A DNA stretch of 64,000 nt, from assembly GCF_012849055.1 (NCBI RefSeq), contig NZ_CP051677.1:5223001-5287000 (forward strand), given 5' to 3'. This DNA is from Spirosoma rhododendri (GTDB lineage Bacteria; Bacteroidota; Bacteroidia; Cytophagales; Spirosomataceae). Shown one piece after another: positions 49,109-57,753 of the stretch. Each line of letters starts with the position of its first letter. Within the stretch, counting starts at the first letter, position 1. Both the position numbers and the translations under genes were made by a program. Under the pieces are notes generated by a model. The model had not been told where the DNA came from, did no database searches, and saw only the letters and a list, made by a program, of their open reading frames with translations.

Positions 49109-50467
49109 TCAGGACGTCGGCGTATCGGCGTCCATTTCGGCCAGTTTGCGGTACAGGCTCGTCAGGCCGATACCGAGCAGACGGGCGGCTTCGGTTTTGT
49201 TGCCGTTGGTATGGCGCAGTGCCCGGCGAATCAGTTGCCGTTCACGCGTGGCAAGGTCGAACGTGTCAGCATCGTTCGACGGCTCTGCGGCTGCTCCCGT
49301 CTGCATGTCGTAGGGCAGCAGATCAGGCGTCAGCTCCGATGAGTCCGACAGGATAACGGCCCGTTCGATGATGTTTTTTAGCTCGCGGATGTTGCCTTTC
49401 CAGTAGTGCTGTTTCAGCCGCTGCACAAACCCATCGCTCAGCCGAACGTCGCGCCGACCAATCTTGGCGGCTTCCTGCCGGGCAAACTGCTCGGCCAGTA
49501 CGGGAACGTCGCCGAGCCGCTCACGCAGGGGGGGCAGGTCAATGCTGAATACCGATAGTCGATAGTATAAATCGAGCCGGAAATGGCCCACCTCGGCTTC
49601 CTGCGCCAGATGCCGGTTCGTGGCCGCCACAACGCGCACGTCGGTATGGGTAGGTCTGGTATCGCCAACGCGCAGAAACTCGTGCGTTTCCAGCACGCGC
49701 AGCAGCTTGGCCTGTAAATCGAGCGGCATCTCCCCGATTTCATCCAGAAAAATCGTTCCCTTGTCTGCTTCCGCAAACAGCCCTTTCTGGTCACGACTGG
49801 CACCGGTAAAGGCACCGGCGCGGTGGCCAAACAGTTCGCTTTCCAGAATATCTTTACCCAGCGCTCCGCAGTTTATCGCGACAAACGGGCCTTTCCGGCG
49901 GGGGCTACCACCGTGAATCGCTCGCGCAAACACTTCTTTTCCCGTACCGGTTTCGCCCATCAGCAGCACCGTCGTATCGGTCACGGCAACGCGACGGGCG
50001 AGGTCGACGGCCTGCTGAATGACCCGCGACTGCCCCACGATGGGGTCGAAACTGTACTGCTTGTTGACCTGCGCTTCCAGCCGCTGAATCCTGAACTGCA
50101 ACTGCGCTTTCTCGACAGCCCGGCTCACGAGCGGGATTATTTTCTCGTTGTCGTCGCCTTTGACGATGTAATCGAACGCGCCGTTTTTGATGGCCGTCAC
50201 CCCATCGGCGATGGTTCCGTAAGCGGTCAAAACGATAATTTCGGTGGCCGGGTACCGCTTTTTGATTTCTTCCGCGAGGGCAATTCCGTTTTTGTCGGGC
50301 AGCTTGACATCGCTGATGACCAGCTCAACCGTTTCGCGTTCGAGGGTTTTCAGGCCACTGCGGGCGTCCTCCGCTTCCAGCACCCTGTACTCTTCCAGGC
50401 TCAGGATACGGGCCAATAAACTGCGCAGGCGGGGTTCGTCGTCGATGAGGAGGATGGTAGCAGGCAA
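49109..50467 (-). CDS. Sigma-54-dependent response regulator (NtrC family)
   Basis: 452 aa. Receiver domain at 1-120 with phosphoacceptor D53 in VISDVKLPDKNG. The AAA+ domain at about 140-380 has Walker A GETGTGKEVF (171-180), the sigma-54 contact loop GAFTGA (218-223) and Walker B GTIFLDEIGEMPL. The C-terminal Fis-type helix-turn-helix is NKTEAARLLGIGLTSLYRKL. It therefore activates sigma-54 promoters rather than working like the OmpR-type KdpE usually paired with KdpD. Being upstream of the kdp genes, it is the likely regulator of the locus. The kinase at 36941-38710 is its probable partner. Confidence 0.93.
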   Translation of the reverse strand: MPATILLIDDEPRLRSLLARILSLEEYRVLEAEDARSGLKTLERETVELVISDVKLPDKNGIALAEEIKKRYPATEIIVLTAYGTIADGVTAIKNGAFDYIVKGDDNEKIIPLVSRAVEKAQLQFRIQRLEAQVNKQYSFDPIVGQSRVIQQAVDLARRVAVTDTTVLLMGETGTGKEVFARAIHGGSPRRKGPFVAINCGALGKDILESELFGHRAGAFTGASRDQKGLFAEADKGTIFLDEIGEMPLDLQAKLLRVLETHEFLRVGDTRPTHTDVRVVAATNRHLAQEAEVGHFRLDLYYRLSVFSIDLPPLRERLGDVPVLAEQFARQEAAKIGRRDVRLSDGFVQRLKQHYWKGNIRELKNIIERAVILSDSSELTPDLLPYDMQTGAAAEPSNDADTFDLATRERQLIRRALRHTNGNKTEAARLLGIGLTSLYRKLAEMDADTPTS

Positions 50468-50470
50468 AAC

Positions 50471-50498
50471 GGTGTCGGTTTACGGTACTCGGTTTTGG
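50471..50498. repeat. Single arm of heptad words
   Basis: GGTGTCG, GTTTACG, GTACTCG, GTTTTGG in register, next to the response regulator start. No complementary arm is found nearby. Confidence 0.4.
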
Positions 50499-50550
50499 TT
50501 AGACAGCTTGGCAAAACCGCTTTTCGACTCGAAAACTACTGCTTTTGCCG

Positions 50551-51534
50551 ATGCGTTCCTTTCTCCCTGTGCTCTGCCTGCTCGTTGCCTGTCTGGCTAC
50601 CGGCCGCGCGCAGACACCCCCGCTGATTTCCGTTCACGATCCGGTCATGATTCGGCAGGACAGTACGTACTATGTTTTCGCGACAGGCCGGGGCCTTCGC
50701 CTGTGGTCGTCGCCGGATCGGCAGCATTGGAAAGCGGAGAAGCCCGTATTTGATACGCCCCCCGCCTGGACTCTACAGGCCAACCCCGCCACGCGGCCCA
50801 ACGACCTCTGGGCACCCGATATTTCGTACCACAACGGCCTGTATTACCTCTACTATTCGTCGTCGGTGTTCGGTAAAAATTCGTCGGCGATTGGGCTGGC
50901 GACCAATACAACGCTGCACCCGGCAGACCCGAACTACCACTGGGCCGACCGGGGGCTGGTGATTCAGTCGGTGCCGGGCCAAGACAACTGGAACGCCATC
51001 GACCCCAACCTGTTTGTTGACGACGAAAAGCAGGGCTGGCTGACATTCGGTTCGTTCTGGAGTGGCATTCAGCTCGTACGACTCAACGATAGCCTGACCG
51101 CCCCAGCCGCGAACGCCAACCTGCACACGATCGCCAGCCGCCCCCGCACCGACTCGACCGGCGTTCGTAACGCGGGGAACGGTGCCATCGAAGCCCCATT
51201 TCTGTTCAAACACAACGGCTATCATTACCTGTTTGTATCGGTCGATTACTGCTGCCGGGGCGTCAACAGCACGTACAAAATATGGGTGGGGCGGTCCAAA
51301 AAAATCACCGGCCCTTACCTCGACCAATCCGGCAAACAGATGAAGCAGGGCGGTGGTACGCCGGTGTTGCAGGGCGATGCCAACTGGCAGGGGGTTGGCC
51401 ATAATGCCGTGTACACGGTCAACAACGCCGATTACCTGATCTACCACGGCTACGATGCAGCCGACAAGGGCAAGTCTAAACTACTGATCCGCGAATTACG
51501 CTGGGACAAGACCGGTTGGCCGGTGGTGCCGTAA
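50551..51534 (+). CDS. GH43 arabinan endo-1,5-alpha-L-arabinosidase
   Basis: 327 aa from ATG 50551, which begins a signal peptide (MRSFLPVLCLLVACLATGRA). It is a five-bladed propeller of glycoside hydrolase family 43. The catalytic base D is in SVHDPVMI, the pKa-modulating D in NAIDPNLFVD and the acid E in GAIEAPFLF. LWAPDISYHNGLYYLYYSSS is typical. It cleaves alpha-1,5-linked arabinan outside the cytoplasm. No SusC/D pair is present, so this is a lone enzyme. A bidirectional terminator follows. Confidence 0.92.
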   Translation: MRSFLPVLCLLVACLATGRAQTPPLISVHDPVMIRQDSTYYVFATGRGLRLWSSPDRQHWKAEKPVFDTPPAWTLQANPATRPNDLWAPDISYHNGLYYLYYSSSVFGKNSSAIGLATNTTLHPADPNYHWADRGLVIQSVPGQDNWNAIDPNLFVDDEKQGWLTFGSFWSGIQLVRLNDSLTAPAANANLHTIASRPRTDSTGVRNAGNGAIEAPFLFKHNGYHYLFVSVDYCCRGVNSTYKIWVGRSKKITGPYLDQSGKQMKQGGGTPVLQGDANWQGVGHNAVYTVNNADYLIYHGYDAADKGKSKLLIRELRWDKTGWPVVP

Positions 51535-51542
51535 ATTCTAAA

Positions 51543-51578
51543 ATGCAATGCCCCGAAATCAATTTCGGGGCATTGCAT
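51543..51578. terminator. Bidirectional terminator
   Basis: ATGCAATGCCCCGAAAT (51543-51559) pairs exactly with 51562-51578 around a 2-nt loop, between convergent genes. Confidence 0.8.
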
Positions 51579-51604
51579 CTACTTAATGAATAGCAGTTTA
51601 TTAC

Positions 51605-52222
51605 TTATCGGCTGGCCAGGAAAATCACGGTGACAACGGTAGCCACAATGCCCAGTATCATCCCCGCAACGGCCATACCCCGCCCGGACACCTCCGGGTT
51701 TTTCCGAATTTTCGATAGCGCAACGCCCCCGAAAATAATGGCCAGGATACCCAGTACGATACCCAACAGGAAAAAGGCCAGAATACCACACACCAGCGAC
51801 GCGATCGCCAGCCCGCTAACGGTGCTGCCCGACTGACGCATCCGCTGCCGCCACTGTCGCTTCAACTCTTTTCGCGATGCTTTATCGATGGAGGTAACCG
51901 CCCGCCTGACCTCCGGTTGCGGAAGGGCTGCTTTTGTCAGGTTGTGACGGCCCTCGATGTTCAGCCGTTGGTAAGGCCTTACGTCAGTCGTTGTCGTAGC
52001 CAGCACAGTGACGGGTTCCTCCACGACCGCTACGGGAGTTGCCGGAGCGACAGTTTCAGCCGCTTTTGCTGCTACCGGCTCGGCCGATGGCGTCGCTGCA
52101 AGGCGGGCTGCGGCTACGTGCCGTTCGGGCATGAATAACGCTGGTGAAGGCCGTTGGCAGGCAGCCAGCCCAAGCAGTGAAACAATGACAACCAGATTGA
52201 GTAGTCGTGTAAATGAGTGCAT
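51605..52222 (-). CDS. DUF4190-type lipoprotein with C-terminal membrane segments
   Basis: 205 aa from ATG 52222. MHSFTRLLNLVVIVSLLGLAAC is a lipoprotein signal with the lipobox cysteine at 22. A long Ala/Val/Pro-rich linker follows. The C-terminal part has two hydrophobic helices (about 135-205): SGLAIASLVCGILAFFLLGI and GMAVAGMILGIVATVVTVIF, separated by a GxxALSKIRKNPEVSGRG turn. This is the DUF4190 pattern. The function is unknown. Having both a lipoprotein signal and a membrane domain is odd but common in Bacteroidota versions. Confidence 0.8.
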   Translation of the reverse strand: MHSFTRLLNLVVIVSLLGLAACQRPSPALFMPERHVAAARLAATPSAEPVAAKAAETVAPATPVAVVEEPVTVLATTTTDVRPYQRLNIEGRHNLTKAALPQPEVRRAVTSIDKASRKELKRQWRQRMRQSGSTVSGLAIASLVCGILAFFLLGIVLGILAIIFGGVALSKIRKNPEVSGRGMAVAGMILGIVATVVTVIFLASR

Positions 52223-52371
52223 AAAAGGAACGTAGTTGATTGTGGTTGGTCGTGGTAAAATGACGCCAAAAAGTAAGGAAGAAAAACTCACTTCATCAAC
52301 CCAAAAACCCTTTTTTGTTACACGCTACATGTACGTGAGACAGCTACTTGTTCACGAACACTTGGTCATTA

Positions 52372-52400
52372 AAAAGGCCAGCCCATCAGGCTGGCCTTTT
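52372..52400 (-). terminator. Terminator of the argG-argC operon
   Basis: AAAAGGCCAGCC (52372-52383) pairs exactly with 52389-52400, with T runs on both sides, 3 nt past the argC stop. Confidence 0.9.
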
Positions 52401-52403
52401 CAT

Positions 52404-53387
52404 TTAAAACGCGACGGCTTTCAACCGCAATCCCGTATCCTCGGGTAAGCCCGTTACCAGATTGAAGTTCTGCACGGCCTGCCCGGCGGCTCCTTTCGTC
52501 AGGTTATCGATCACGCTCGTGATGAGCAGTTGCCCGTCGTGAAGCTCCAGATGCAGCAGGCATTTGTTGGTGTTCACAACCTGCTTGATGTCGATAGGGG
52601 CATCGCTGACGTGCGTGAACGGATGTTCGGCGTAAAAGCTTTTGTACAACTCTTTTGCCTCTTCAATCGTACCGGCAAACGGCGTATGCACATTCGCCAT
52701 GATTCCGCGCGTGAAGTCGCCCCGGTAGGGTACGAAGTTGATGGCGGCTTTAAAATCGGGATCAAACTGATTCAGGCTCTGCCGAATCTCCGCGAGGTGC
52801 TGATGGGTAAACGCCTTGTAGATCGATACGTTGTTGTTGCGCCAGGTAAAGCCCGTTGTCGGCACGAGGGCCTGCCCGGCACCGGTGCTGCCCGTGATGG
52901 CGCTGACCTGCACGGCATCGGTGAGCTTACCGGCTTTGGCCAGCGGCAGCAGGGCCAACTGAATACTCGTGGCGAAACAGCCCGGATTCGCTACCCGCGT
53001 CGCTTCCCGGATACGGTCGCGTTGCAGTTCGGGCAGGCCATACACGAAGTCGTCGTGCTCATCGCGGAAGTCGGTGCTCAGGTCGACGATCGTAATGTCG
53101 TCCGACACGTCGTACTCGGTCATAAACGTCTGCGATGCCCCGTGGCCCATGCACAGGAAAACGGCGTCGAGACTATCGTCGGCCAGAAGCCCGTTCAGGT
53201 CCTCGCCGGTAAAAGTCAGGTCGGTATCGCCCAGCAAATCGGTGTGCGTCGTCCAGATGGGTTTCCCCGCCTGACTGTTGCTATGGACGAATGTGATCGT
53301 TACAAACGGGTGGTTGAGCAGAATACGCAGGAGTTCGCCCCCCGTATAGCCAGCCCCGCCCACGATACCAATGTTGAATGTCGTCAT
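52404..53387 (-). CDS. argC: N-acetyl-gamma-glutamyl-phosphate reductase
   Basis: 327 aa. NIGIVGGAGYTGGELLRILL is the N-terminal NADP-binding site. VANPGCFATSIQLALLPL contains the catalytic cysteine, and TGSTGAGQALVPTTGF and RGIMANVHTPF are the usual substrate-site motifs. It reduces N-acetylglutamyl phosphate (or a succinyl analogue, as often proposed in Bacteroidota) to the semialdehyde in arginine synthesis. The start overlaps the stop of a glycosyltransferase gene by four bases, and a terminator follows. Confidence 0.96.
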   Translation of the reverse strand: MTTFNIGIVGGAGYTGGELLRILLNHPFVTITFVHSNSQAGKPIWTTHTDLLGDTDLTFTGEDLNGLLADDSLDAVFLCMGHGASQTFMTEYDVSDDITIVDLSTDFRDEHDDFVYGLPELQRDRIREATRVANPGCFATSIQLALLPLAKAGKLTDAVQVSAITGSTGAGQALVPTTGFTWRNNNVSIYKAFTHQHLAEIRQSLNQFDPDFKAAINFVPYRGDFTRGIMANVHTPFAGTIEEAKELYKSFYAEHPFTHVSDAPIDIKQVVNTNKCLLHLELHDGQLLITSVIDNLTKGAAGQAVQNFNLVTGLPEDTGLRLKAVAF

Positions 53388-54637
53388 GCTATGGTTTTGT
53401 ACAGCGCTATGTGTTCTTGACTAAACTTCTCCCAGGAAAACAGCCGTGCCCGCGCCAGCGACCGGGCCGACAAATCGGCCCTGACAGTCGCGGAATTGAC
53501 CACCGTCAGCAACGCCTGCGACAGCGCAGCCGCATCGGTAGGCGGCACCAGCAACGCGGCATCGCCCACCACTTCGGGCAGCGACGATACGTTGGACGTA
53601 ATTACCGGCAGGCCGCACTGCATGGCTTCCAGCGGTGGCAACCCAAACCCTTCGTAGAGCGACGGATAAACAAACGCCAGCGCACCGGTGTAGAGCGGGG
53701 CCAGGTCGTCGTCGGCAACGAATCCCGTGAATACCAGCCGGTTGCGAATGCGATCGTGCCGGGCGATTTCCGCCAGCAGGGCGTCGAGCTTCCACCCTTT
53801 CGCCCCCACCAGCACCAGATTCAGTTCATCGGGCAGTTCGCCCGCTTCGACCAGGTTTACGAAACAACGTAGCAGGTGATCGATATTTTTGCGCGGTTCC
53901 AGCGTTGCCAGGCTCAGCAAATAAGGTCCATCGCCCAGCCCCAGCTTCTGCCGGACGGCCTGCTGCCGCGATTCGTCGGTTGCGGGATAAAACAGGTCGG
54001 GCGACGCAGCCAGCCGAATCGGCGTAACCCGGGCGGGGTCGAAGCCGGTGTACTCGCAAAAATCGACCTTCGTCGCTTCCGAAACGGTCGTTACGAAGGC
54101 ATCGGGCGGCAGCGTTTCGAGCACCTGACGAACGGCCCGCTCACCATCGGGAAACCACTCCGGGTGCCGCACCGGAATCAGGTCGTGTACCGTCAGCAGC
54201 TTTTTGATGCGTTTACTGGCCCCGATTTCGGGTGGTATGGCGTAGAAAGGCGAGTGGTAAATGGCCTGTTCGGCAAACTGACGCTCATCGAACCGGGCCG
54301 TTTCCATGTCCAGTTGTCGACGCATCCGGTAGAACCCTTCCCGAATCAGTTTCGACGGCATACTGTTCCACACGAAGGGACTGAGCAGTCCGTTTTCAAC
54401 CCGCGCCAGTCGTTGTTCGACCGGCCGGTTTACAAACGGGGGAGCCTGTGCGCCAAAGGTGGTGTCCGCATAGCGCATGGTGCCGCTCAGGTGCGTCGGA
54501 GCCGCCAGCGTCAGCCGCACCGAGGGATCCCGGTGCAGGCCCGCTACCAGTTTTTCCACCACCCGGCTGACGCCCGTTTGCGCCTGCCGGTGGTAGAATC
54601 CGATGCCCAGTGGGCTGGCATCAACCGTTATGTTCAC
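53384..54637 (-). CDS. Glycosyltransferase family 4, inside the arg operon
   Basis: 417 aa with a GTG start at 54637 inside the argG 3' end. [20 protein letters not shown] is the N-terminal acceptor loop. [17 protein letters not shown] and the EX7E region [19 protein letters not shown], followed by [13 protein letters not shown], are GT4 motifs that bind the nucleotide sugar. It is probably a cytoplasmic enzyme that adds a hexose to a glycan or lipid. It overlaps argG by 17 nt and argC by 4 nt, so it is translationally coupled to arginine genes, without an obvious reason. Confidence 0.92.
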   Translation of the reverse strand: MNITVDASPLGIGFYHRQAQTGVSRVVEKLVAGLHRDPSVRLTLAAPTHLSGTMRYADTTFGAQAPPFVNRPVEQRLARVENGLLSPFVWNSMPSKLIREGFYRMRRQLDMETARFDERQFAEQAIYHSPFYAIPPEIGASKRIKKLLTVHDLIPVRHPEWFPDGERAVRQVLETLPPDAFVTTVSEATKVDFCEYTGFDPARVTPIRLAASPDLFYPATDESRQQAVRQKLGLGDGPYLLSLATLEPRKNIDHLLRCFVNLVEAGELPDELNLVLVGAKGWKLDALLAEIARHDRIRNRLVFTGFVADDDLAPLYTGALAFVYPSLYEGFGLPPLEAMQCGLPVITSNVSSLPEVVGDAALLVPPTDAAALSQALLTVVNSATVRADLSARSLARARLFSWEKFSQEHIALYKTIA

Positions 54638-55820
54638 TAATTTTTTCGTAGATCATGACCTGATTCGACGCCACTTTCGAGAAGCCGCGCACGTCGTCGC
54701 CGGTCCAGGCATTGTTCATCTCACCGTACGACCCAAACTTGGCCGACATCAGATCGTGGTCCGATTCGATGCCGAGTACCTGAAAGCGGTACGGAGCCAG
54801 CATTACCCGAACCTTGCCCGTTACGTGGGCCTGCGTGTCATTCAGGAACACCTCGATGTTGCGCATGACGGGGTCCATAAACTGCCCTTCGTGCAGCATC
54901 GTGCCGTACCAGTTGGCCAGCTGCTCTTTCCAGTACAGTTGCCACTTGCCCAGCACGTGCTTTTCGAGCAGGTGGTGCGCCTTGATCAGAATCAGTGGAG
55001 CCGGTGCCTCGAAACCGACGCGTCCTTTGATACCGATGATGGTATCGCCCACGTGGATATCGCGGCCAATGCCGAATGGCCCAGCCATTTCTGTCAGCTT
55101 GCGGATGGCATCGACGGGATTGCTGTATTTTTCACCGTTGATCCCTTTGATTTCGCCGTGTTCGAATGTTAGCTCGACGGTTTCGGGTTCGGTCTTCGTC
55201 ACCTGCGTTGGCCAGGCCGACTCGGGCAGAAACTGATCGGAGGTCAGCGTTTCTTTACCACCTACCGATGTTCCCCACAACCCTTTGTTGATCGAATAGG
55301 CCGCTTTGTGCCACTCCTGATCGACTCCTTTTGCCTTGAGGTACTCAATCTCCGCTTCGCGCGACAGTTTCAAATCGCGGATGGGCGTGATCACCTCGGC
55401 ATCGGGTGCGATAATCCGAAACGCCATATCGAAGCGCACCTGATCGTTACCGGCACCGGTGCTGCCGTGGGCAATGGCCGACGCGCCGATTTCGCGGGCA
55501 TATTCAGCCGCAGCGATAGCCTGAAAAATCCGTTCGGCACTGACGCTCAGCGGATAGGTGTTGTTTTTCAGGACGTTGCCAAACACCAGAAACTTCAGAC
55601 ACTGTTGGTAGTAATCGTCGGTTTTGGAGATCGTCGTGTGCGACTTCACGCCCAGCGAGTAGGCCCGTTCTTCGATGGCTTTCAGCTCATCGTCCGAAAA
55701 ACCGCCCGTATCGACCAGCACGGAATATACTTCCATACCTCGGTCTTCGGTCAGGTATTTAACGCAGAAGGAGGTATCGAGACCCCCGCTAAAGGCAAGA
55801 ACTACTTTTTTCTGAGACAT
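54621..55820 (-). CDS. argG: Argininosuccinate synthase
   Basis: 399 aa from ATG 55820; a 19-residue upstream extension is unlikely. The ATP-pyrophosphatase loop is LAFSGGLDTSFCVKYL. HGSTGAGNDQVRFDMAF, ITPIRDLKLSREAEIEY and IGRDIHVGDTIIGIKGR are diagnostic. It joins citrulline and aspartate with ATP to argininosuccinate in the cytoplasm. A near-consensus -7 box (GATATTTG on the minus strand, 55882-55875) lies 55 nt upstream. It is the first gene of argG-GT4-argC. Confidence 0.95.
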   Translation of the reverse strand: MSQKKVVLAFSGGLDTSFCVKYLTEDRGMEVYSVLVDTGGFSDDELKAIEERAYSLGVKSHTTISKTDDYYQQCLKFLVFGNVLKNNTYPLSVSAERIFQAIAAAEYAREIGASAIAHGSTGAGNDQVRFDMAFRIIAPDAEVITPIRDLKLSREAEIEYLKAKGVDQEWHKAAYSINKGLWGTSVGGKETLTSDQFLPESAWPTQVTKTEPETVELTFEHGEIKGINGEKYSNPVDAIRKLTEMAGPFGIGRDIHVGDTIIGIKGRVGFEAPAPLILIKAHHLLEKHVLGKWQLYWKEQLANWYGTMLHEGQFMDPVMRNIEVFLNDTQAHVTGKVRVMLAPYRFQVLGIESDHDLMSAKFGSYGEMNNAWTGDDVRGFSKVASNQVMIYEKISEHNG

Positions 55821-56019
55821 TATGCGAAAGACGCCGGGCGACTGCCTGCCCACCGTCGGGATAGTGTTGGCGGGCAAATATCGGGCTTATCGGCGGAAAA
55901 TACGCCAACATCGGCGGTCTGCGCGCAGAAAACCAGCGACGACCCAACCGCGCTAGTACCTGTTCGTCACTGACTTCACGAACCGAACGGGCAGGCCCGG
56001 TCCCGGTGCGGTAAACCTG

Positions 56020-56451
56020 CTACTCGCCCACAGCATCTTCAGCATGGAAATACCGGCTGGCAACGTCAAGCAGCATATCAGGTCGGAGTGGTTTGTGCAG
56101 AAAATCAACGATGTGCCCGTTGAGTTTAGCCCGCTGGTAGTCGTCGGGGTTGAGCGAGGTAGTAAGCATAACCACAATCACGTTGGCCTTGTGGCGCTCG
56201 TCAAGCTGATCGTAGAGTGCCATAAAATCCCAGCCAGTCAGACCGGGCATATTAATATCCAGAAAGATAATATTCGGCTGATCGGTGGCTGCCTTCTCCT
56301 GCGTCAGAAAAGCGATCGCGTCGGTGACGTTGTTGATCGCCTTTACGGACACGCCCAACTTGGTACGCTCGATTACCTTGGTGTGTACGAGGTTGGTAAA
56401 CTTATCGTCGTCGACCAGCAGAATGCTGTTCAGATCGGTGAATTTTTTCAT
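56020..56451 (-). CDS. Single-domain response regulator (CheY-like)
   Basis: 143 aa. Acidic pocket DDD at 14-16, phosphoacceptor D65 in IIFLDINMPG, T in VVMLTTSL and K in FLHKPLRPD. There is no output domain, so it acts by protein contact or passes phosphate on. The start overlaps the stop of the kinase upstream by four bases. The two form a pair of the type common in Cytophagales (PAS kinase plus CheY-like receiver). Confidence 0.93.
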   Translation of the reverse strand: MKKFTDLNSILLVDDDKFTNLVHTKVIERTKLGVSVKAINNVTDAIAFLTQEKAATDQPNIIFLDINMPGLTGWDFMALYDQLDERHKANVIVVMLTTSLNPDDYQRAKLNGHIVDFLHKPLRPDMLLDVASRYFHAEDAVGE

Positions 56452-57569
56452 GCTGTCTGATTAGTTGGATGGCCTGACTGATGCACAGGAATGGTGAAGA
56501 AAAACGTGCTACCCGCACCCAGCACCGACTCGACCCACAGTTCTCCGCCGTGCATCTCCACAATTTTTTTGCTGTGAGCCAGGCCAATGCCGTTGCCTTC
56601 GTAGGTTTCGCGGGTGTGCAGCCGCTGAAAAATTTTGAAAATTTTCTCCCGGTAGGCTGGCTCGATCCCTATGCCGTTATCGTTGACGGAAAACTGCCAG
56701 TACTTACCCCGCATCTCGGCCGCGACCGTCACGACCGGCGGCTGGCCCGGTTTCGTAAATTTGAGGGCGTTGCAAATCAGGTTCTGAAACAGCTGCCGTA
56801 GTTCTGTCGGGTAGACCATCACCTGGGGCAGCTGGCTGTACCGCAGCGTTCCCGCCGTCAGGGCCAGCTTCGCCGTAAGGTCCTCCTTCACAAAGTCGAC
56901 CAGCTCCTGGCAATCGGTCGCGACAAACGTTTTCTCCCGCCCGATCCGGGCATAATCCAGCAACCCCTTGATCAGGTTACGCATCCGGTAGGTACTCTGG
57001 TTGATAATGTCCAGATATAGCCTGGCTCCATCATCGAAGCTATCGGCATATTCGAGCTGGAGCAACTCGACAAAATTACCCACGTTTAGCAGCGGCTCCT
57101 GCAAATCATGCGACGCGATGTAGACGAACTGTTCCAGTTCTTTATTCCGCGTTTCGAGGTCCTGGGCGTGCAGTCGGATTGTCGTTTCAGCTGCCATCCG
57201 CTCGCTCAGGTCGCGGGTAATCTTGGCAAATCCGATCAGCTGGCCCTGTTCGTTACGCGAAGCGGTGATTGTGACGGCCCCCCAGAACCGGGTTTTGTCC
57301 TGCCGGAGCCGCCAGCCTTCGTGATACACTTTGCCCGTGGCTGCGGCTTCGGCCAGCAGTTGAGCGGGCAAGCCAGCCTGGCAATCAGCTTCGGGATAAA
57401 AAACCCGAAAATTCCGGCCAACGATCTCACTGGCCGTATACCCTTTTATTTTCTCAGCTCCCTTGTTCCAGGTTTCAATATTGCCCTGTTCGTCCAGCAG
57501 AATAATGGCGTGATTATCGATCTCGTCCATCATCCTAAGCAATCGTAGTTGCTTCTCGTCTACCCTCAT
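56448..57569 (-). CDS. PAS-domain sensor histidine kinase, soluble
   Basis: 373 aa with no membrane helix. The PAS domain is at about 8-125 (DNHAIILLDEQGNIETWNKG), with the PAC motif near 105-120. A short coiled linker leads to a phytochrome-type HisKA with H154 in YIASHDLQEPLLNVGNF. The ATPase boxes are NLICNALKFTKPG, NDNGIGI and GNGIGLAHSKKI. It is a cytoplasmic kinase sensing an internal signal and is coupled to the CheY-like regulator downstream. The 184-nt region upstream (57570-57753) shows no exact -7 box. Confidence 0.92.
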   Translation of the reverse strand: MRVDEKQLRLLRMMDEIDNHAIILLDEQGNIETWNKGAEKIKGYTASEIVGRNFRVFYPEADCQAGLPAQLLAEAAATGKVYHEGWRLRQDKTRFWGAVTITASRNEQGQLIGFAKITRDLSERMAAETTIRLHAQDLETRNKELEQFVYIASHDLQEPLLNVGNFVELLQLEYADSFDDGARLYLDIINQSTYRMRNLIKGLLDYARIGREKTFVATDCQELVDFVKEDLTAKLALTAGTLRYSQLPQVMVYPTELRQLFQNLICNALKFTKPGQPPVVTVAAEMRGKYWQFSVNDNGIGIEPAYREKIFKIFQRLHTRETYEGNGIGLAHSKKIVEMHGGELWVESVLGAGSTFFFTIPVHQSGHPTNQTA

Positions 57570-57753
57570 CCCTCAGTACACAAATTCTCCACCTTTCTTT
57601 CGGTCAACAAATGTGCCTATCCTGCTACAACACGTGCCTGAACAGCAATAATTTGTTGATAAAATTAGCGTACCTTCACGTACATATGAAACTACTCGCC
57701 ACTCATATGCAAAACAGTTACATAACGATTCCCGCTATACGCCGATAGGTTGG

